Positions 1-10,649 of a stretch of 64,000 nucleotides of DNA are shown here, in pieces. How positions within the stretch are numbered: position 1 is the first letter of the stretch; every line of letters begins with the position of its first letter. Source of the stretch: Thamnaconus septentrionalis. Lineage: Eukaryota > Chordata > Actinopteri > Tetraodontiformes > Monacanthidae. The notes beneath the pieces were generated by a model, which saw only the letters and a list, made by a program, of their open reading frames with translations, ran no database searches and had not been told where the DNA came from. The stretch spans positions 23,050,501-23,114,500 of the forward strand of contig CM020506.1 of the NCBI GenBank assembly GCA_009823395.1, given 5' to 3'. The position numbers and the translations under genes were made by a program.

Positions 1-120
1 CCCGCGGACATCAGGCCATGGAGGAGGAACAGCGACTGTTTTTAAATACTATTTTAAATGTAAGCAGTACGCTGTGTCACCCTTATTCTCTAGCTTCGAA
101 GTTTCTTTCTTGGAGGTGGG

Positions 121-515
121 TTGCTCTGATCCGATGCTGTGCACTGTCATCTACAGACCGCCACTGTACGATCGTGTCCTCCTTGTTGGAGATTTTAACA
201 TTCATGTGCGTTGTCCTGATAAGCCTTTAGTAAAGGACTTTTCAACCTTATTGACTCTTTTAACCTCGTGCAGTGTGTGACTGGTCCCACACACAAGCAT
301 GGCCATACATTAGATCTTGTTCTCTCCCACGAGTTGTCTGTGTCTAACCTTGAGATCTGTGACAATGCATTTTCGGATCACATGCCTGTTCTGTTTGAAG
401 TCATCTTCTCCTCCACTGCAGTTAAATCTGGCACTCTTGCTCAGCGCTGTCGGACTTTAAACTGTTTCACTGCCACTCAATTCTCCGCTTTATTTGACCA
501 GCTCTGCGTTTCCCA
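121..515 (+). pseudogene. L2 ORF2 endonuclease fragment
   Basis: In shifting frames one sees a YRPP block, then GDFNIHV, then PTHKHGHTLDLVLS and finally FSDHMPVLF. These correspond to the second half of the APE-like endonuclease that nicks target DNA for target-primed reverse transcription. The GDFN and SDH motifs contain catalytic-site residues in this fold. The frame breaks around 265 between the GDFN and PTHKH blocks. The N-terminal third lies before the window. It matches the better-preserved endonuclease at 24,346-25,041 on the other strand. Confidence 0.75.
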
Positions 516-1238
516 TGACTAAACGTCTTCTGACACGTAGGAGCTCAGTTCCTGGTTTCACTCCTCCTGTCAAACCTTACTGGACTCTGTGGCTCCATTA
601 AAGACCATGAAACCTAAAATGAAATCTGAGCCCTGGTTAACTGACAGAACTCGTGCAGCTAGACGGGAGTGCCGCAAAGCTGAACGCAAGTGGAAGAAGG
701 ACAAGCTACAGGTTTCATTCCAAATCTTAAAGGACTGTTTTGTTGGCAGTGCTACCAGAAGACTGTTAAAATAGGCAAAAAAAGAATACCTGTCGGATAT
801 TATTGTAGTTAATTGTCACAACTCACATGTGCTTTTTAAAACTAATGACTCTGTCTTAAATGCCCCTAATGTTACCCGAGATGTTACTGCAAGGGCTCTC
901 ATCTCAACTACTGCCTCTGACCCCTCTGGTCTAGTCCCTTGTCAAGCCATGTTTGAAAAGTTTCATCCTGTGACTTTGTCGCTTTTAGAGGATGTTGTTG
1001 GCCACATTAAGCCATTAGGTTCCCCGTGTGATGCTGTCCCTCCTCACTTTTTTAAGGAGGTTTTCTCTTGTTTAGGAGAATCCATTTCCATTATAAACAG
1101 CAGCTTGTCCTCTGGTTTTGTCCCTGTAAGTTTCAAACATGCAGTAGCGCAACCCCTGCTTAAAAACCCAGCCTTGATCACACTGTGCATACTAATTTCA
1201 GGCCCATACCCAAGCTGCCTTTTATCTCTAAAATCTTA

Positions 1239-1977
1239 GGGCGTATTCACACCAGTAAAGTACATTAGTTTGCTTTACATGGTCCGGACCAAAATACAAT
1301 GTATCTTTTTTGGTTTGGTGCGGTTCCTTTTCACATTGCAATTTTCCCAAGAGTCCCAGGATTTGACAACAAACCCACATGTGTAAAGATCGTTCAATCA
1401 TTGGACAAAACGGTCTGGGACGGGTAACATGGTAAAATACGGAAAGTAAACAATCACGGAGCTCCAACAGTCTGCACTTGTGCTCATAAGGATTTTTTTT
1501 TTTATACAGTTGCATTTGCAGGAAATTTGGAGCATCAGAGGCTTTTGATGCAACGTCGATTTTATGACGAGATGTTTACCATTTTGCAACGTCGAACACG
1601 TTTTGCAAGAACCGTCTCCTCATTGCTCCATGTTGCTCATGATAGCCTGACGGTCCGACGACGTACTACTAAACTTTCCACTATGCTAACCAAAACAATA
1701 TTTCCCATAATGCCTGTGGCTACGAAAGCCTGTTACGTGTATAAAGGTGTGTCATTTCAAAACAGATTCGAACCACGGTGTGGTCGCTTTTACACGTCAA
1801 CCGAACAGCACCATGGTTCGTTTGGAAGCGAACCGAGACCACCTCTCCGGCAAGGCCTCGGACCGACTCGTTGCCCCGCATCGGAGTTCGCTGGTTTGTA
1901 TTCACACCAGCCCAAAAGGTCCGCACCAGGGACTTTTTTGGTTTAGTCCGAACCAAACAGCAGGTGTAAATACGCCC
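1239..1977. mobile_element. Harbinger/PIF-type MITE, 739 bp
   Basis: The left end GGGCGTATTCACACCAG is mirrored by the right end CAGGTGTAAATACGCCC as an imperfect terminal inverted repeat. The element is flanked by TTA at 1,236-1,238 and 1,978-1,980, the 3-bp duplication expected of PIF/Harbinger transposition. Removing it brings together the L2 RT residues on the two sides, so it is an insertion into the LINE. No transposase frame is visible, so it is non-autonomous. A related left end occurs at 50,944. Confidence 0.88.
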
Positions 1978-1980
1978 TTA

Positions 1981-2540
1981 GAGAAAACCATTCATATACA
2001 GCTTAAATCATATCTGGATGAGCACAACAATCTGGAGGTCTTTCAGTCTGGTTATAAAACCCTGCACAGCAAAGAGTCAGCCTTAATAAGGGTTTTTAAT
2101 GGCATCCTCCTGGCAATTAATTCTGGGCATTATATGATTCTTGTCAATCATATAATGCCGCTGTCAAGTCTACTGGACATGACAGTAGACTTGAGTAGAC
2201 TTGCTGCTGTCAAGTCTACTGGACTTGATAGTGGCATTTGACACAGTGGACCACAATATTTTGATCACTTGGTTGCAACACCTTGTGGGCATTTGTGGTG
2301 GTGCTTTGGAGTGGTTTAGATCCTATCTGGTGGACAGAAGCATGTGTGTTAGTCTCGCTGACTCTGAGTCCCGCACCGCTCCTCTGTCTTATGGGGTTCT
2401 AAAGGGTTCAGTCCTTGGGCCCTTGCTGTTCACTCTTTATTTACTTCCTCTGGGCTCCATTCTTCAAAAGCATGGTATCTCTTTCCATTTTTATGCTGAT
2501 GACAGCCAAGTATACGTGCCATTGAAAAATTTTCTTTAAA
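1981..2540 (+). pseudogene. L2 ORF2 reverse transcriptase fragment
   Basis: After the MITE the RT resumes with a fragment resembling the EKxxxxQLxxFL segment, then VAFDTVDHNIL (motif A region), a GVLKGSVLGPLLF block (motif B) and FHFYADDSQVYV, the YADD catalytic box (motif C). The frame is broken around 2,160-2,236 by a small local duplication. The frame ends at 2,540. Downstream codons for the LINE C-terminus are recognisable near 2,620-2,730 after a deletion. It is not functional. Confidence 0.8.
2160..2224 (+). repeat. Local 19-bp duplication with inverted copies in L2 RT
   Basis: GCTGTCAAGTCTACTGGAC occurs at 2,160-2,178 and again at 2,206-2,224. Between them AGTAGACTTG, the reverse complement of CAAGTCTACT, occurs twice, so the stretch can fold into alternative hairpins. 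It disrupts the RT codons just before the AFDTVDH block. Confidence 0.8.
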
Positions 2541-2853
2541 GCCACTTCTTGATGTCGTGATGACATTAAAGCCTGAATGGCCTTAAAATTTTTAAACTTC
2601 CATGGAAAGAAAATGGAAGTGATGTTGTTTGGTCCCAATTGCCCTTGTGGAACAACTTACCTCTTCACATCTGACAAGCCCCCTCACTGTCGTTTTTTAA
2701 AACCCGCCCATAAACCCACTTTTATTCCTTGGCTTTTGACCCAGCATGACAGCGTATTTGTTTTATTGCTTTATGTTTTATTGTTTTATGTTTTTATGTA
2801 CAGCACTGTGTCAGCTGTGTTTTAAAGTGCTTTATAAATTAACTTGAGTTGAG

Positions 2854-3436
2854 TGTGTCATTCATCAATATGAGGTTAGGTAAAAAGAAAAAAAAGAGCA
2901 TTTTACAGTGGTACAAATGTATATCAGTCCAGGGATTGTGACTGTGCCGACCCAATCAAAAAAACATTAGCATTTTATGGCCAAAAAGCTAGGGATCTTC
3001 AAGGTTCAAGTGGAATTTATAAGATTATCAGGTATGCTTAATATTATATAATAAAAGTGGGACATTTATAATCAAAGCACACAGTGGTCAGTTACTTTGT
3101 CTCAAACAATGTGCTGCAACAGAATCTAACAGCAGTGGTTGGGACACCACAACAAAAATGTCAGTGTACCAATAACTCATCATGTGACCTTTATGTGCTA
3201 TCATAATGTCAGAAATGTCAACTTCATAATGAACAGGAACGTTTACATACAATTTGTGATTGAGCCAGATCATTTAGTGGTGTATTAATGGACGAGACAC
3301 TTTGGTTGTTTGTGACTTTTGTGGTCTTACACCCTGTTTAGAATAATTGTGTTATTCAAGTGATGAAGCACTGAATAGTTTTCTTAAATATAGAAAAGGT
3401 CAAAGTAAGTAGACCTGTAAAAGTCATAGTGCCTTT
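2854..3436. other. No gene seen
   Basis: A+T-rich sequence between the L2 tail and family X. I see no convincing coding region, repeat end or RNA gene. Confidence 0.5.
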
Positions 3437-3488
3437 TTTGGGGCTAAGCCCGACAAAAGATGGGGCGCCAACGTGCTTCGAGCCACGT

Positions 3489-4339
3489 TAGGCCTGTCGC
3501 GATAATCGATAAGTCAATTAATCGCTCGGTAAATGAAAACCAGGTCGGTAATTTTGCCGGCCTCGATAAATTGACATGTGCGTTTGTTTTTCTCCTCTCT
3601 CACTACCACACACGCTGGATGAGAGAAAAGGTCTCACTCTGTGCATTTGTCTCGACACCTGTTCGCGTTGGCTCTATCGCGGAATGAACGGAGTGAGTGA
3701 GCTCTCCTGTCAGTCATTAAGTCTCTTTGTCACGGGATGGGCGAGGCGGGCGCTGGCGCAGACACAGACACACACATATACGGACACAGTGCTGCAAGTG
3801 AGCGAAGTGAAGGAAAAGCGAACAAACGCTATGAATGATGAACAGCCCCAGTTTGGGAAATTTTGGCTTCAAATTAAACGAACGAGGTGAGCCCATGAAC
3901 ATGCGTGCGAGCCAACATGTCGCATTTGTTCGAAAGTAGTGGTGGTGAAGAATGGGAATACGACGAACATGCACGCGCACCTCAAGCACAATTATTCCTC
4001 GAGTTTTCCCAACTGTGAAAAAAAAAGTACGGCCCGAGGTTCAGCGGAGCCATCGTCCCGACAGGCAACGCTGACTGAAGTGTGAAGTAAGCAAAGCAAA
4101 TACAAAGAAAAAAAAAAAAAACAGCGCAAAATGGTGCGCGTTTACAGACAGCGTCAAAGTCCTTTTCCCCCCCCCCCCTTTTTTTTAATTGTTTTGAGTT
4201 GTTATCGTGGTTTTTAAGTGCTATTTTTGATTTAAAAAAAAAAGAATGTGGGTATGTTTTGGTGTCAATAATATCGTTTATCGGCAATAATTTGTAGCAC
4301 AATTATCGTCCAGCAAAATTTGTTATCGTGACAGGCCTA
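3489..4339 (+). mobile_element. hAT transposon remnant, 851 bp
   Basis: The ends TAGGCCTGTCGCGATAA and TTATCGTGACAGGCCTA are inverted repeats with one mismatch. The flanks carry a perfect 8-bp duplication AGCCACGT at 3,481-3,488 and 4,340-4,347, the hallmark of hAT insertion. Internally it still holds a BED-type zinc-finger coding remnant but is far too short for a full transposase, so it is a deletion derivative. It sits inside a family X repeat. Confidence 0.92.
3855..4085 (+). pseudogene. BED zinc-finger part of hAT transposase
   Basis: The frame of 3,918-4,085 reads CRICSKVVVVKNGNTTNMHAHLK followed by a basic Ser-rich tail and a stop. The CxxC pair and the HxH/LK part with the NTTN signature fit a BED finger, the DNA-binding N-terminus of hAT transposases. 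About 60 bases upstream, FGFKLNERGEP is readable in another frame and matches the strand that normally precedes the finger, so a frameshift separates them. No catalytic domain remains. Confidence 0.75.
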
Positions 4340-4689
4340 AGCCACGTCTTTTGCAAGAGCGAAAGACCCATCGTTACAAACGACAGGGCTCGAACATGCT
4401 TTGAGCCACGTCTTTCGAAAGGGTGAAAAACCCATTGTTAGGGACTGAGCTGTTCAAAACAAGGGCGAAAGACCCTATTGAATTTGCTTTGTTTCTTATC
4501 ATTCTTTTTTATCATTATTTTTCTTATTCGTAACACATACGAAAACACTTTATATTTTTGCATGCAGGTCAGAACTGGTGAAAAATGTAATCTATTAAAG
4601 AAACTGTATCAATCTGCCATAGCGTCCTCTAGGAAGGTCAAAGAGACATGGGACAAAGACCCACACGTTCAGTGAATCCATGAATGGCA

Positions 4690-5692
4690 CCAGCTCCAAC
4701 GGCACTGGCGTCAACTTCTAATTTAAAGGGGCGAGCGATATCAGGAGGAGCGAGGCCTGGGGCGCTACAGAGGAGGGTTTTAATACTGTCAAAAGCTTCT
4801 TGACATTTGTTTGACCATACATATACCGAATTTGGACTTAATAGATTAGTGAGGGGTTGCACGATAGTAGAGAAATTCCGACAAAAACTTCGATAGTAAC
4901 ACGCCATCCTGAGGAAACTACAGAGAGCTTTTCTCGTCGACAGTACCGGGAATTCAGAGATTGCTACTATTTTTGACTCGACCAGTCTAACCTGCCCCCT
5001 CCCCCCCAACTTACTTACCAAGGTAGGTGACGGAAGCTTGTCCGAAGCCGCAGTTGGCCAGGTTGACCGTGAGTGACGCACCGGACAGACGGGAGAACAC
5101 CTGCTCGAGCGTGTGGAAGTGTTTCTCCCACGTTCCACCGTAAACGATCAAATCATCGAGGTATGCATTGCAATTGGCTAATCCAGCGAGCACCGTGTCG
5201 ACTAGACGCTGGAAAGTTGCAGGGGCATTACACTTGCCGGAGGGCATGACCGTGTATTCAAGAAAACAGTTAGGTGTTACGAAGGCAGAGATGGGGGAGG
5301 CGAGTTCGGTTAACGGAACTTGCCAATAACCTTTCAATAAATCAAGTTTAGTCGCATATTTCGCTGTGCCTAAATTATCGACATAGTCCTCCATACGTGG
5401 CAGAGGGTACGAACCAAGGATAGTGACTGCGTTTACCTTATGATAGTCTGTGACGAACCTTGGGGTTCCGTCGGATTTGGTCTCTAGTAAACAGGGAGAA
5501 CTCCAGGGGCTCGAGCTGCGACGAGCGAAACGGTGCAAATAATCTATCTCTTGTTTTATCTGGTGCGCTTGACAGGATTAATGCGGTACACGTGTTGTTT
5601 GATTGGCTTGGCATGGCTTATGACGATGTCATCCTGGAGTATTGTGGTGCGGGATGGAACGTCAGCGAAGAGGCAAGGGAAACGGTCCACTT
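4690..5692 (-). pseudogene. Gmr1-like gypsy RT fragment
   Basis: Read on the minus strand this holds, in order, the pol linker (PCLFADVPSRTT), the RT start SSSPWSSPC, then KLDLLKGYWQVPL, CNAPATFQRLVDTVL and NAYLDDLIV. NAYLDDLIV is the YLDD catalytic box, near 5,155. These are followed by VTYLGK and the first residues of RNase H (FKLEVDASAVGAGAI). It corresponds block by block to the RT of the element at 44,535-45,945. A frameshift near 5,015 and stops near 5,540 break it. It ends abruptly at both sides, against family X at 4,690 and against an oppositely oriented integrase fragment at about 5,690. Confidence 0.88.
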
Positions 5693-5849
5693 TCGGTCTG
5701 CGTCGGGTGATTCAGAGCGACCAGGGAACTAACTTCCAGTCCAAACTGTTCCGACAGGTTACCCAAACGATGAACATCAAACGCCCCATTTGCAGCGCGT
5801 ATCACCCAGAGTCCCAAGGCGCATGAGAGCGGTGGCACCAGACCTTGAA
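5687..5849 (+). pseudogene. Gmr1-like integrase, first piece
   Basis: The frame reads RRVIQSDQGTNFQSKLF and AYHPESQG, the second catalytic Asp block of a retroviral-type integrase, then a TGA at about 5,824 shortly before the Glu of the third catalytic position. The frame stops at 5,849 where an L2 tail begins, and resumes at 26,401. It is head-to-head with the minus-strand RT piece, so this gypsy copy was inverted internally before the later insertion. Confidence 0.87.
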
Positions 5850-6066
5850 TAATAATAATAATAATTATAATAATAATCATAATAATAATACAACTTTATT
5901 TGTACAGCGCTAAATCACAACCAAGGGCGTTTCAAAGCGCTTTATACAATCAGAGAGAACCAACCGGGCGCCCGGAGCAAGCAAGATGCGACAGTGGCTG
6001 GGAAAAACTCCCCAGTGGGAAGAAACCTAGGGCTGAACCAGACTCCAGAGGGCCATCATCTGCCTA
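5850..6066 (-). repeat. 3' tail of L2 copy B
   Basis: The minus strand reads GGAGTCTGGTTCAGCCCTAGG, TTTCTTCCCACTGGGGAG and TTTTTCCCAGCCACTGTCGC. The terminal CTGTACAAATAAAGTTGTATT is followed by TTA repeats ending exactly at the target duplication. Such tails are common on fish L2-like LINEs. Confidence 0.75.
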
Positions 6067-6069
6067 TAT

Positions 6070-6113
<44 letters not shown>

Positions 6114-6127
6114 TAGATAGATAGATA
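6070..6127 (+). repeat. (GATA)n microsatellite tail
   Basis: About 14 GATA units with one interruption at the 3' tail of the minus-strand LINE. The repeat is likely templated by the element's own tail rather than independent. Confidence 0.95.
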
Positions 6128-6301
6128 AAACTTTATTAATCCCGAAGGAAATTCAGGTGGTCGGCTGCATACATTCATTCCAACAGTAAAAACAGACAGC
6201 GAAAAGTAAAAGAAACAAACACAAACCTATAATAAATAAATAAAAGCATGAGGTGCTTAGTGCATGTTATGTGTAGTGCTACAGTGCTTGATAAAAAATG
6301 C

Positions 6302-7868
6302 CTAGCGACCCACATCCTCCTCCCGTCCCCCTCCCCTCCTGCCCGAGGAGTTGTACAGCCTGATTGCCCGGGGAACAAAAGAGTTTTTCAGTCTGTCAGT
6401 GGAGCAGCTCTGTGACAGCAGTCTGCCGCTGAAGCTGCTCCTCTGCTGTGTGATGGCAGAGTGCAGAGGGTGGCTGTCATTGTTCATGATTGCCAGGATC
6501 CTGGACTGAGTTCTTTTCTCCACCACCACCTCCTCCACAGTGTCCAGTTCCATGCCCACCACTGAGCCCGCTTTCCTGATGATCCTGTTCAGCCGCTTGT
6601 TGTCTTTCCTCGTGGTGTTGCCTCCCCAGCAGACCACAGCATAGAACAGGACCCCAGCGACCGCTGCCTGGTAGAACATCTGCAGGAGTTTAGTGCAGAC
6701 ATTGAAGGAAGCCAGCCTCCTCAGGAAGTAAAGCCTGCTCTGTCCCTTCCTGTAGATGGCGTCGGTGTTCAGTGACCAGTCCAGTTTGTTGTCCAGCTCC
6801 AGCCCCAGATACTTATGTGACCCCACAATCTCCACCTCTGCTCCCTCGATGATGATTGGCTGTGGGGGGAGGGACGAGCGCCGGAAGTCCAGCACCATCT
6901 CCTTGGTTTTTTCAGCATTTAGCTGCAGCTGGTTCTTATGGCACGACTCGACAAAGTCCTACACGAGGTTCCTGTACTCCATCTCCCCCCCCGCCCCGAC
7001 ACAGGCCACAATAGCAGTGTCATCTGAGAACTTCTGTATGTGGCAGAGCTGTGAGTTGTACTGGAAGTCTGCTGTGTACAGGGCAAAGAGGAGAGGAGAC
7101 AGCACAGTCCCCTGCGGAGCTCCCGTGCTGCTGGTCACAGTGGTGGACACACTGCCTCCCAGCCTGACAAACTGTGGTCTGTACGTGAGATAGTCAGTGA
7201 TCCAGGTCACGAGATGGGGGTCAACCCGCATGTTGGTCAGCTTCTCTTGTAGTAGGGGCAGCTGGATGGTGTTAAATGCGCTTGAGAAGTCAAAGAAGAG
7301 AATCCTCACAGCGCATCTCCCCTTTTCCAGATAAGAGAGGGCCTGATGCTGTAGGTACAAGACAGCATCCTCCACCCCCATCTTCTCCCGATATGCGAAC
7401 TGGAGGGGGTCCTGGGCGTGCTGCACCTGACATCTTATTTGGTGCAGTATCAGCCGTTCCAGGACCTTCATCATCTGGGAGGTGAGGGCCACAGGCCTGT
7501 AGTCCTTGGGCTCGGTGGAACGACCCTTCTTGGGAACAGGGACAATACAGGATGTTTTCCATATTGTGGGGACTTTCCATAGGTGCAGGCTAAGGTTGTA
7601 GGCATGCTGGAGGGGCTCCCCCAGCTCAGCAGCACAGGCCCTCAGCAGCCTGGGGCAGACTCTGTCAGGGCCGGCTGCTTTCCTGGGCTGCAGTCTCCTC
7701 AGCACACCCCTAACCTGGTCTGCAGTGATGGGGGGAGGGGGCAGAGCTGGAGGTTGGTGGTGGAGATGGAGGAGGGAGGGAAGAGTCCCATGGAGAGGGA
7801 ATGGGGGAGAGGGGTCAGATGAGGGATCAGATGCAGGGAGGGTGGGAGTAGAGGAGGGGTGGGGGTGG
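6302..7868 (-). pseudogene. Rex1/CR1-like ORF2, reverse transcriptase half
   Basis: From the 5' side (7,868) come a Pro/Ser-rich linker, a VRGVLRRLQPRKAAGPD block and PKDYRPVALTS. These are followed by FFDFSSAFNTIQ (motif A, catalytic Asp), GAPQGTVLSPLLF (motif B) and KFSDDTAIV (motif C, FSDD). The thumb-like C-terminal part runs to 6,302. One in-frame TAG at about 6,956 separates the RT core from the C-terminal 200 residues, which are otherwise open. An apparent upstream ATG at 8,185 lies in the adjacent BEL LTR and is not a real start. Confidence 0.87.
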
Positions 7869-8271
7869 TGTTCGGACAGGGAAAGACTGTGGGTGCTTTG
7901 AACCCACGTCCAAGAAAAAGCCTCGTCTCGTTGCTCCATTTCTTTCGCTTTTATTTTACGTTCAAATAAATCCAGACAAAAAAATCTTGACTTCCAAGTC
8001 ATGGTTGTCTCCATCGAATAACAAAAATTTAAAATACATTCAACAAAAAAGGGTGCCTTAAGTTGCGTGGTCAAAACGCTTTGTTTCCCACACCTGTCAA
8101 ACATTACCCTGACTGTCGCTCCACCCGCAGTGACATACTTAAATAGACACACCGATGCAAGGAACCTCTGTAACCAATTAAGCAAATAAATAATAATAAA
8201 ATAAGCAAAATGATATTACATGACTAGTGTGCATTAAGAAAAAATTTAATTTAAATACGTAAATGGCTACA
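7869..8271 (-). repeat. BEL/Pao 3' LTR
   Basis: 403 bp. On the minus strand it begins TGTAGCCATTTACG and ends CTGTCCGAACA. By eye it differs from the other LTR by about eight substitutions and one single-base indel (about 2%). The LTRs were identical at insertion, so this dates the insertion relative to the neutral rate. Confidence 0.95.
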
Positions 8272-8288
8272 TTTCCGCCCCCTAATTA
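8272..8288 (-). other. Polypurine tract of BEL/Pao
   Basis: On the minus strand AATTAGGGGGCGGAAA lies directly before the 3' LTR, the position and composition of a plus-strand primer site. Confidence 0.8.
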
Positions 8289-8608
8289 TTGTTTAACAAT
8301 TAATTACAAATTAAGCAAGTGTAGCCATAACAACAGTTATTCAATTCGCTGCTATCATATTTCAGAAGTATAATAGCAACAACTAAACATTTACATTTTT
8401 TTTTTTTGTTTCCAAACAATCTTATCTTCATTCTTCATGTGAACAACCTATAAAGAAAGGGATGCATGTAATGCATTGTGTGCAAGATTATATGCATTAT
8501 GAGGAAATATATTGCATTTATAAGTGTTGTGGATGTATGCTTTATGGAGTGTGTTGTCAGTGTACGTGTAAAGCCAGAGTTTCCAAACTCTGACATCAGG
8601 AACTGCAA

Positions 8609-9211
8609 CTATGCCTCCTCCAGCAGAAGGCAAAGCTTGGTGATGGGTCGTTCCAGTTCTGTTGTTTGAGTCTTTAGACGAACACGTCGGACCTGTCCTT
8701 TGGAGTCTGCCAAGGTCTCTGTGATTCGTCCCAACTGCCATGAGTTCCTGGGTGCAGAGTCGTCCATAACAAGCACCAGGTCTCCAGCTGTAAAGCTTTT
8801 CCTCAATCTATTCCACTTTTGCCGTGCTTGCATCAACGGAAGGTATTCTCTCACCCACCTTTTCCAAAACAGGCCTGCAATATATTGCACTTGTCTCCAG
8901 CGTCTGCGGGTGTAAAGATCTTCCTTTTGGAACAGTCCAGGTGGTAACAGTGGTCGTGCCTTTAGCTGCAGGAGATGGTTTGGCGTGAGAGCCTCTAAGT
9001 CGTTTGGATCATCTGTGGATGGTGTTATGGGGCGGTCATTTAAAATGGCCTCTACTTCACAAAAAACAGTACTTCGGGCTTCGTCGTCCAGCACCTGCTG
9101 TCTCACCACTGCACATAGGACCTTTTTGATGTGCTGAATTAATCTCTCCCAGACTCCTCCGTGATGGGCTCCATGTGGGGGGTTGAAGTTCCATTGAATT
9201 CCATCCTGCAT
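8609..9211 (-). pseudogene. BEL/Pao integrase C-terminus and DUF5641-like tail
   Basis: The frame reads GGVWERLIQHIKKVL, which contains the third catalytic acidic residue of the integrase. It continues with a helical stretch (EVEAILNDRPITP), a TRRRWRQVQYI block and LGRITETLADSKGQVRRVRL near the end, typical of BEL/Pao C-termini. It overlaps 9,139-10,635 in a different frame, so a frameshift near 9,200 cuts the integrase between its second and third catalytic residues. Confidence 0.88.
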
Positions 9212-10649
9212 GAGGGTTTATCTTGATTGAGTTCCTTAATAGCTTGCTTTAGGTCCCTGTTGGCACTGACAAAATTTGTTCCATTATCTGACCTTATTCT
9301 TCGGACTTGGCCTCTGCGGCACACAAACCTCCTGATGGCGTTAATACATGAATTGGTGTCCAGCGTGTGCGCTACTTCTAGGTGCACTGCACGAGATGTT
9401 AAACATGTGAATATAACACCATATCGTTTGACAGTGTGCCTGCCTCTTTTTACCTCCATTGGGCCAAAGTAATCCATTCCAACGTCTGTAAATGGTGGAA
9501 GGTCTGGGGTGACTCTGTCAGCAGGGAGATCTGCCATCTTTTGCTCACCTGGACGTTGTCTCTGCCGCTTACATACTATGCAACTTCTTATGACCGCTGT
9601 GGCTGCAGAGTTAGCATGTGGTATCCAGTAGCGACGTCGAAGGGTTGATAACATGTGGTTTCTGCCGCCATGTCCAATCTTCTGATGAATGTGGCGTAGT
9701 ATGAGTGTTGAGATGTGGCTGGACTTGGGTAGAATTACTGGATGTTTAGCCTCTTCGGGTAGTGCAGACTGGTGCAGCCTCCCACCAACTCTTAACACAC
9801 CATCCACAATCTGAAGGTCAAGGTTAAACAAGTGGCTTGTTTTTTTTAACGCACCTGTTCGAAGGGCTGCAAGTTCTTCTGGATACACTTGCTGCTGCAC
9901 TAAGCAGAAAATTGCCTGTTCTGCGTTATTCAGGTTTCTCACTGAGAGTTTTAAGGTGTCTGGTTTTACCTTTTGGCTTGACCTTTGAGCTTGACCTCCA
10001 GAGATTGTATTCTTTTTCCACTCCCTCTGTAGGAGAAGCAACTCCTTTAGCTTTAAGATCCAGGCCACAGCTCTTCTGAGGTCAGTCCATTGTGAAAAGT
10101 AGCTGAGAAGCTTACTTGTTGGACACTCCTTTGGATCCAGCACTGCAGCACAAACATGGATTTCATCCTTTGTTTCCGGGTCGTCGTCAGGCACTTTAAA
10201 TATGCTGTCATTTCTTGGCCAATGTGTGGGTGGGTTTGACAGAAATTGTGGTCCATTACTCCATTCTTGTGCACTAAGAAAAACATCTGCTTTTATCCCA
10301 CGTGATGCAGCATCTGCTGGGTTTAGTTTGGAACTAATGTGCCGCCACTGCTCCGCCTTTGACAGCTCCTGGATAATGCAAATTCTGTTAGCCACATATG
10401 TTTTGAATCTTTTAGTCTTGTTGGCGATGTACTGAAGAACTGTCATGCTGTCTGACCAAAAGACAGACTCCTCCAACTTCATGTCCAGCTCTGTTTTCAG
10501 CATCTTGTCCATGCGAACAGCTAAAACTGCAGCTGCAAGCTCCAGCCTGGGTATGGTGGTTTGCTTTAGTGGTGACACTCTAGCCTTTCCCATTACAAAG
10601 GCAACAGTTACCTCTTGGTTCATGTTTAACAGTCGGAGGTACGAAACCC
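9139..10649 (-). pseudogene. BEL/Pao RNase H and integrase core
   Basis: From the 5' side come an RNase H part (IPRLELAAAVLA, FWSDSMTVLQYI, SKLNPADAASRG) and a spacer. The integrase H2C2 zinc motif (HIHQKIGHGG ... CIVCKRQR) follows. The catalytic core then shows VGMDYFGP (first Asp) and IRSDNGTNF (second Asp). The open frame is artificially prolonged upstream into the SINE, whose antisense strand happens to be open. Confidence 0.9.

Larger units (their letters stand above)
1..2853 (+). mobile_element. L2-type LINE, 5' end outside window, split by a MITE
   Basis: Fragments of a non-LTR retrotransposon ORF2 are readable in shifting frames: an APE-type endonuclease part, a linker, and reverse transcriptase blocks to about 2,540. 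A C-terminal remnant follows around 2,620-2,730. The 3' end near 2,820-2,853 carries GTGCTTTATAAATT followed by TTGAGTTGAG, a tail typical of fish L2-like elements. The order EN-RT and the wording of the RT blocks match the two L2-type copies elsewhere in this window. Multiple frameshifts and stops show an old, inactive copy. The family name rests on recognition only. Confidence 0.8.
3437..4689 (-). repeat. Family X copy a (unclassified repeat), split by hAT
   Basis: The stretch matches, in reverse, the tail half of the repeat best seen at 35,432-37,147. It shows GGGCTAAGCCCGA, repeated GCCACGTCTTTCGAAAGG-like units, GAAAGACCCTATTGAA and a TCAGAACTGG block. It ends with ATGGGACAAAGACCCACACG at about 4,647-4,666. 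The hAT element at 3,489-4,339 is inserted in it. Its left-hand neighbour on the other side of 4,690 is a gypsy RT fragment, so the family X sequence stops abruptly there. I do not recognise a named family. Confidence 0.65.

Noticed and set aside
6959..8185. A 408-codon frame that seems to fuse a novel N-terminus to RT
   Set aside because: The first 100 or so codons are BEL LTR sequence read by chance; the LINE part begins at 7,868.
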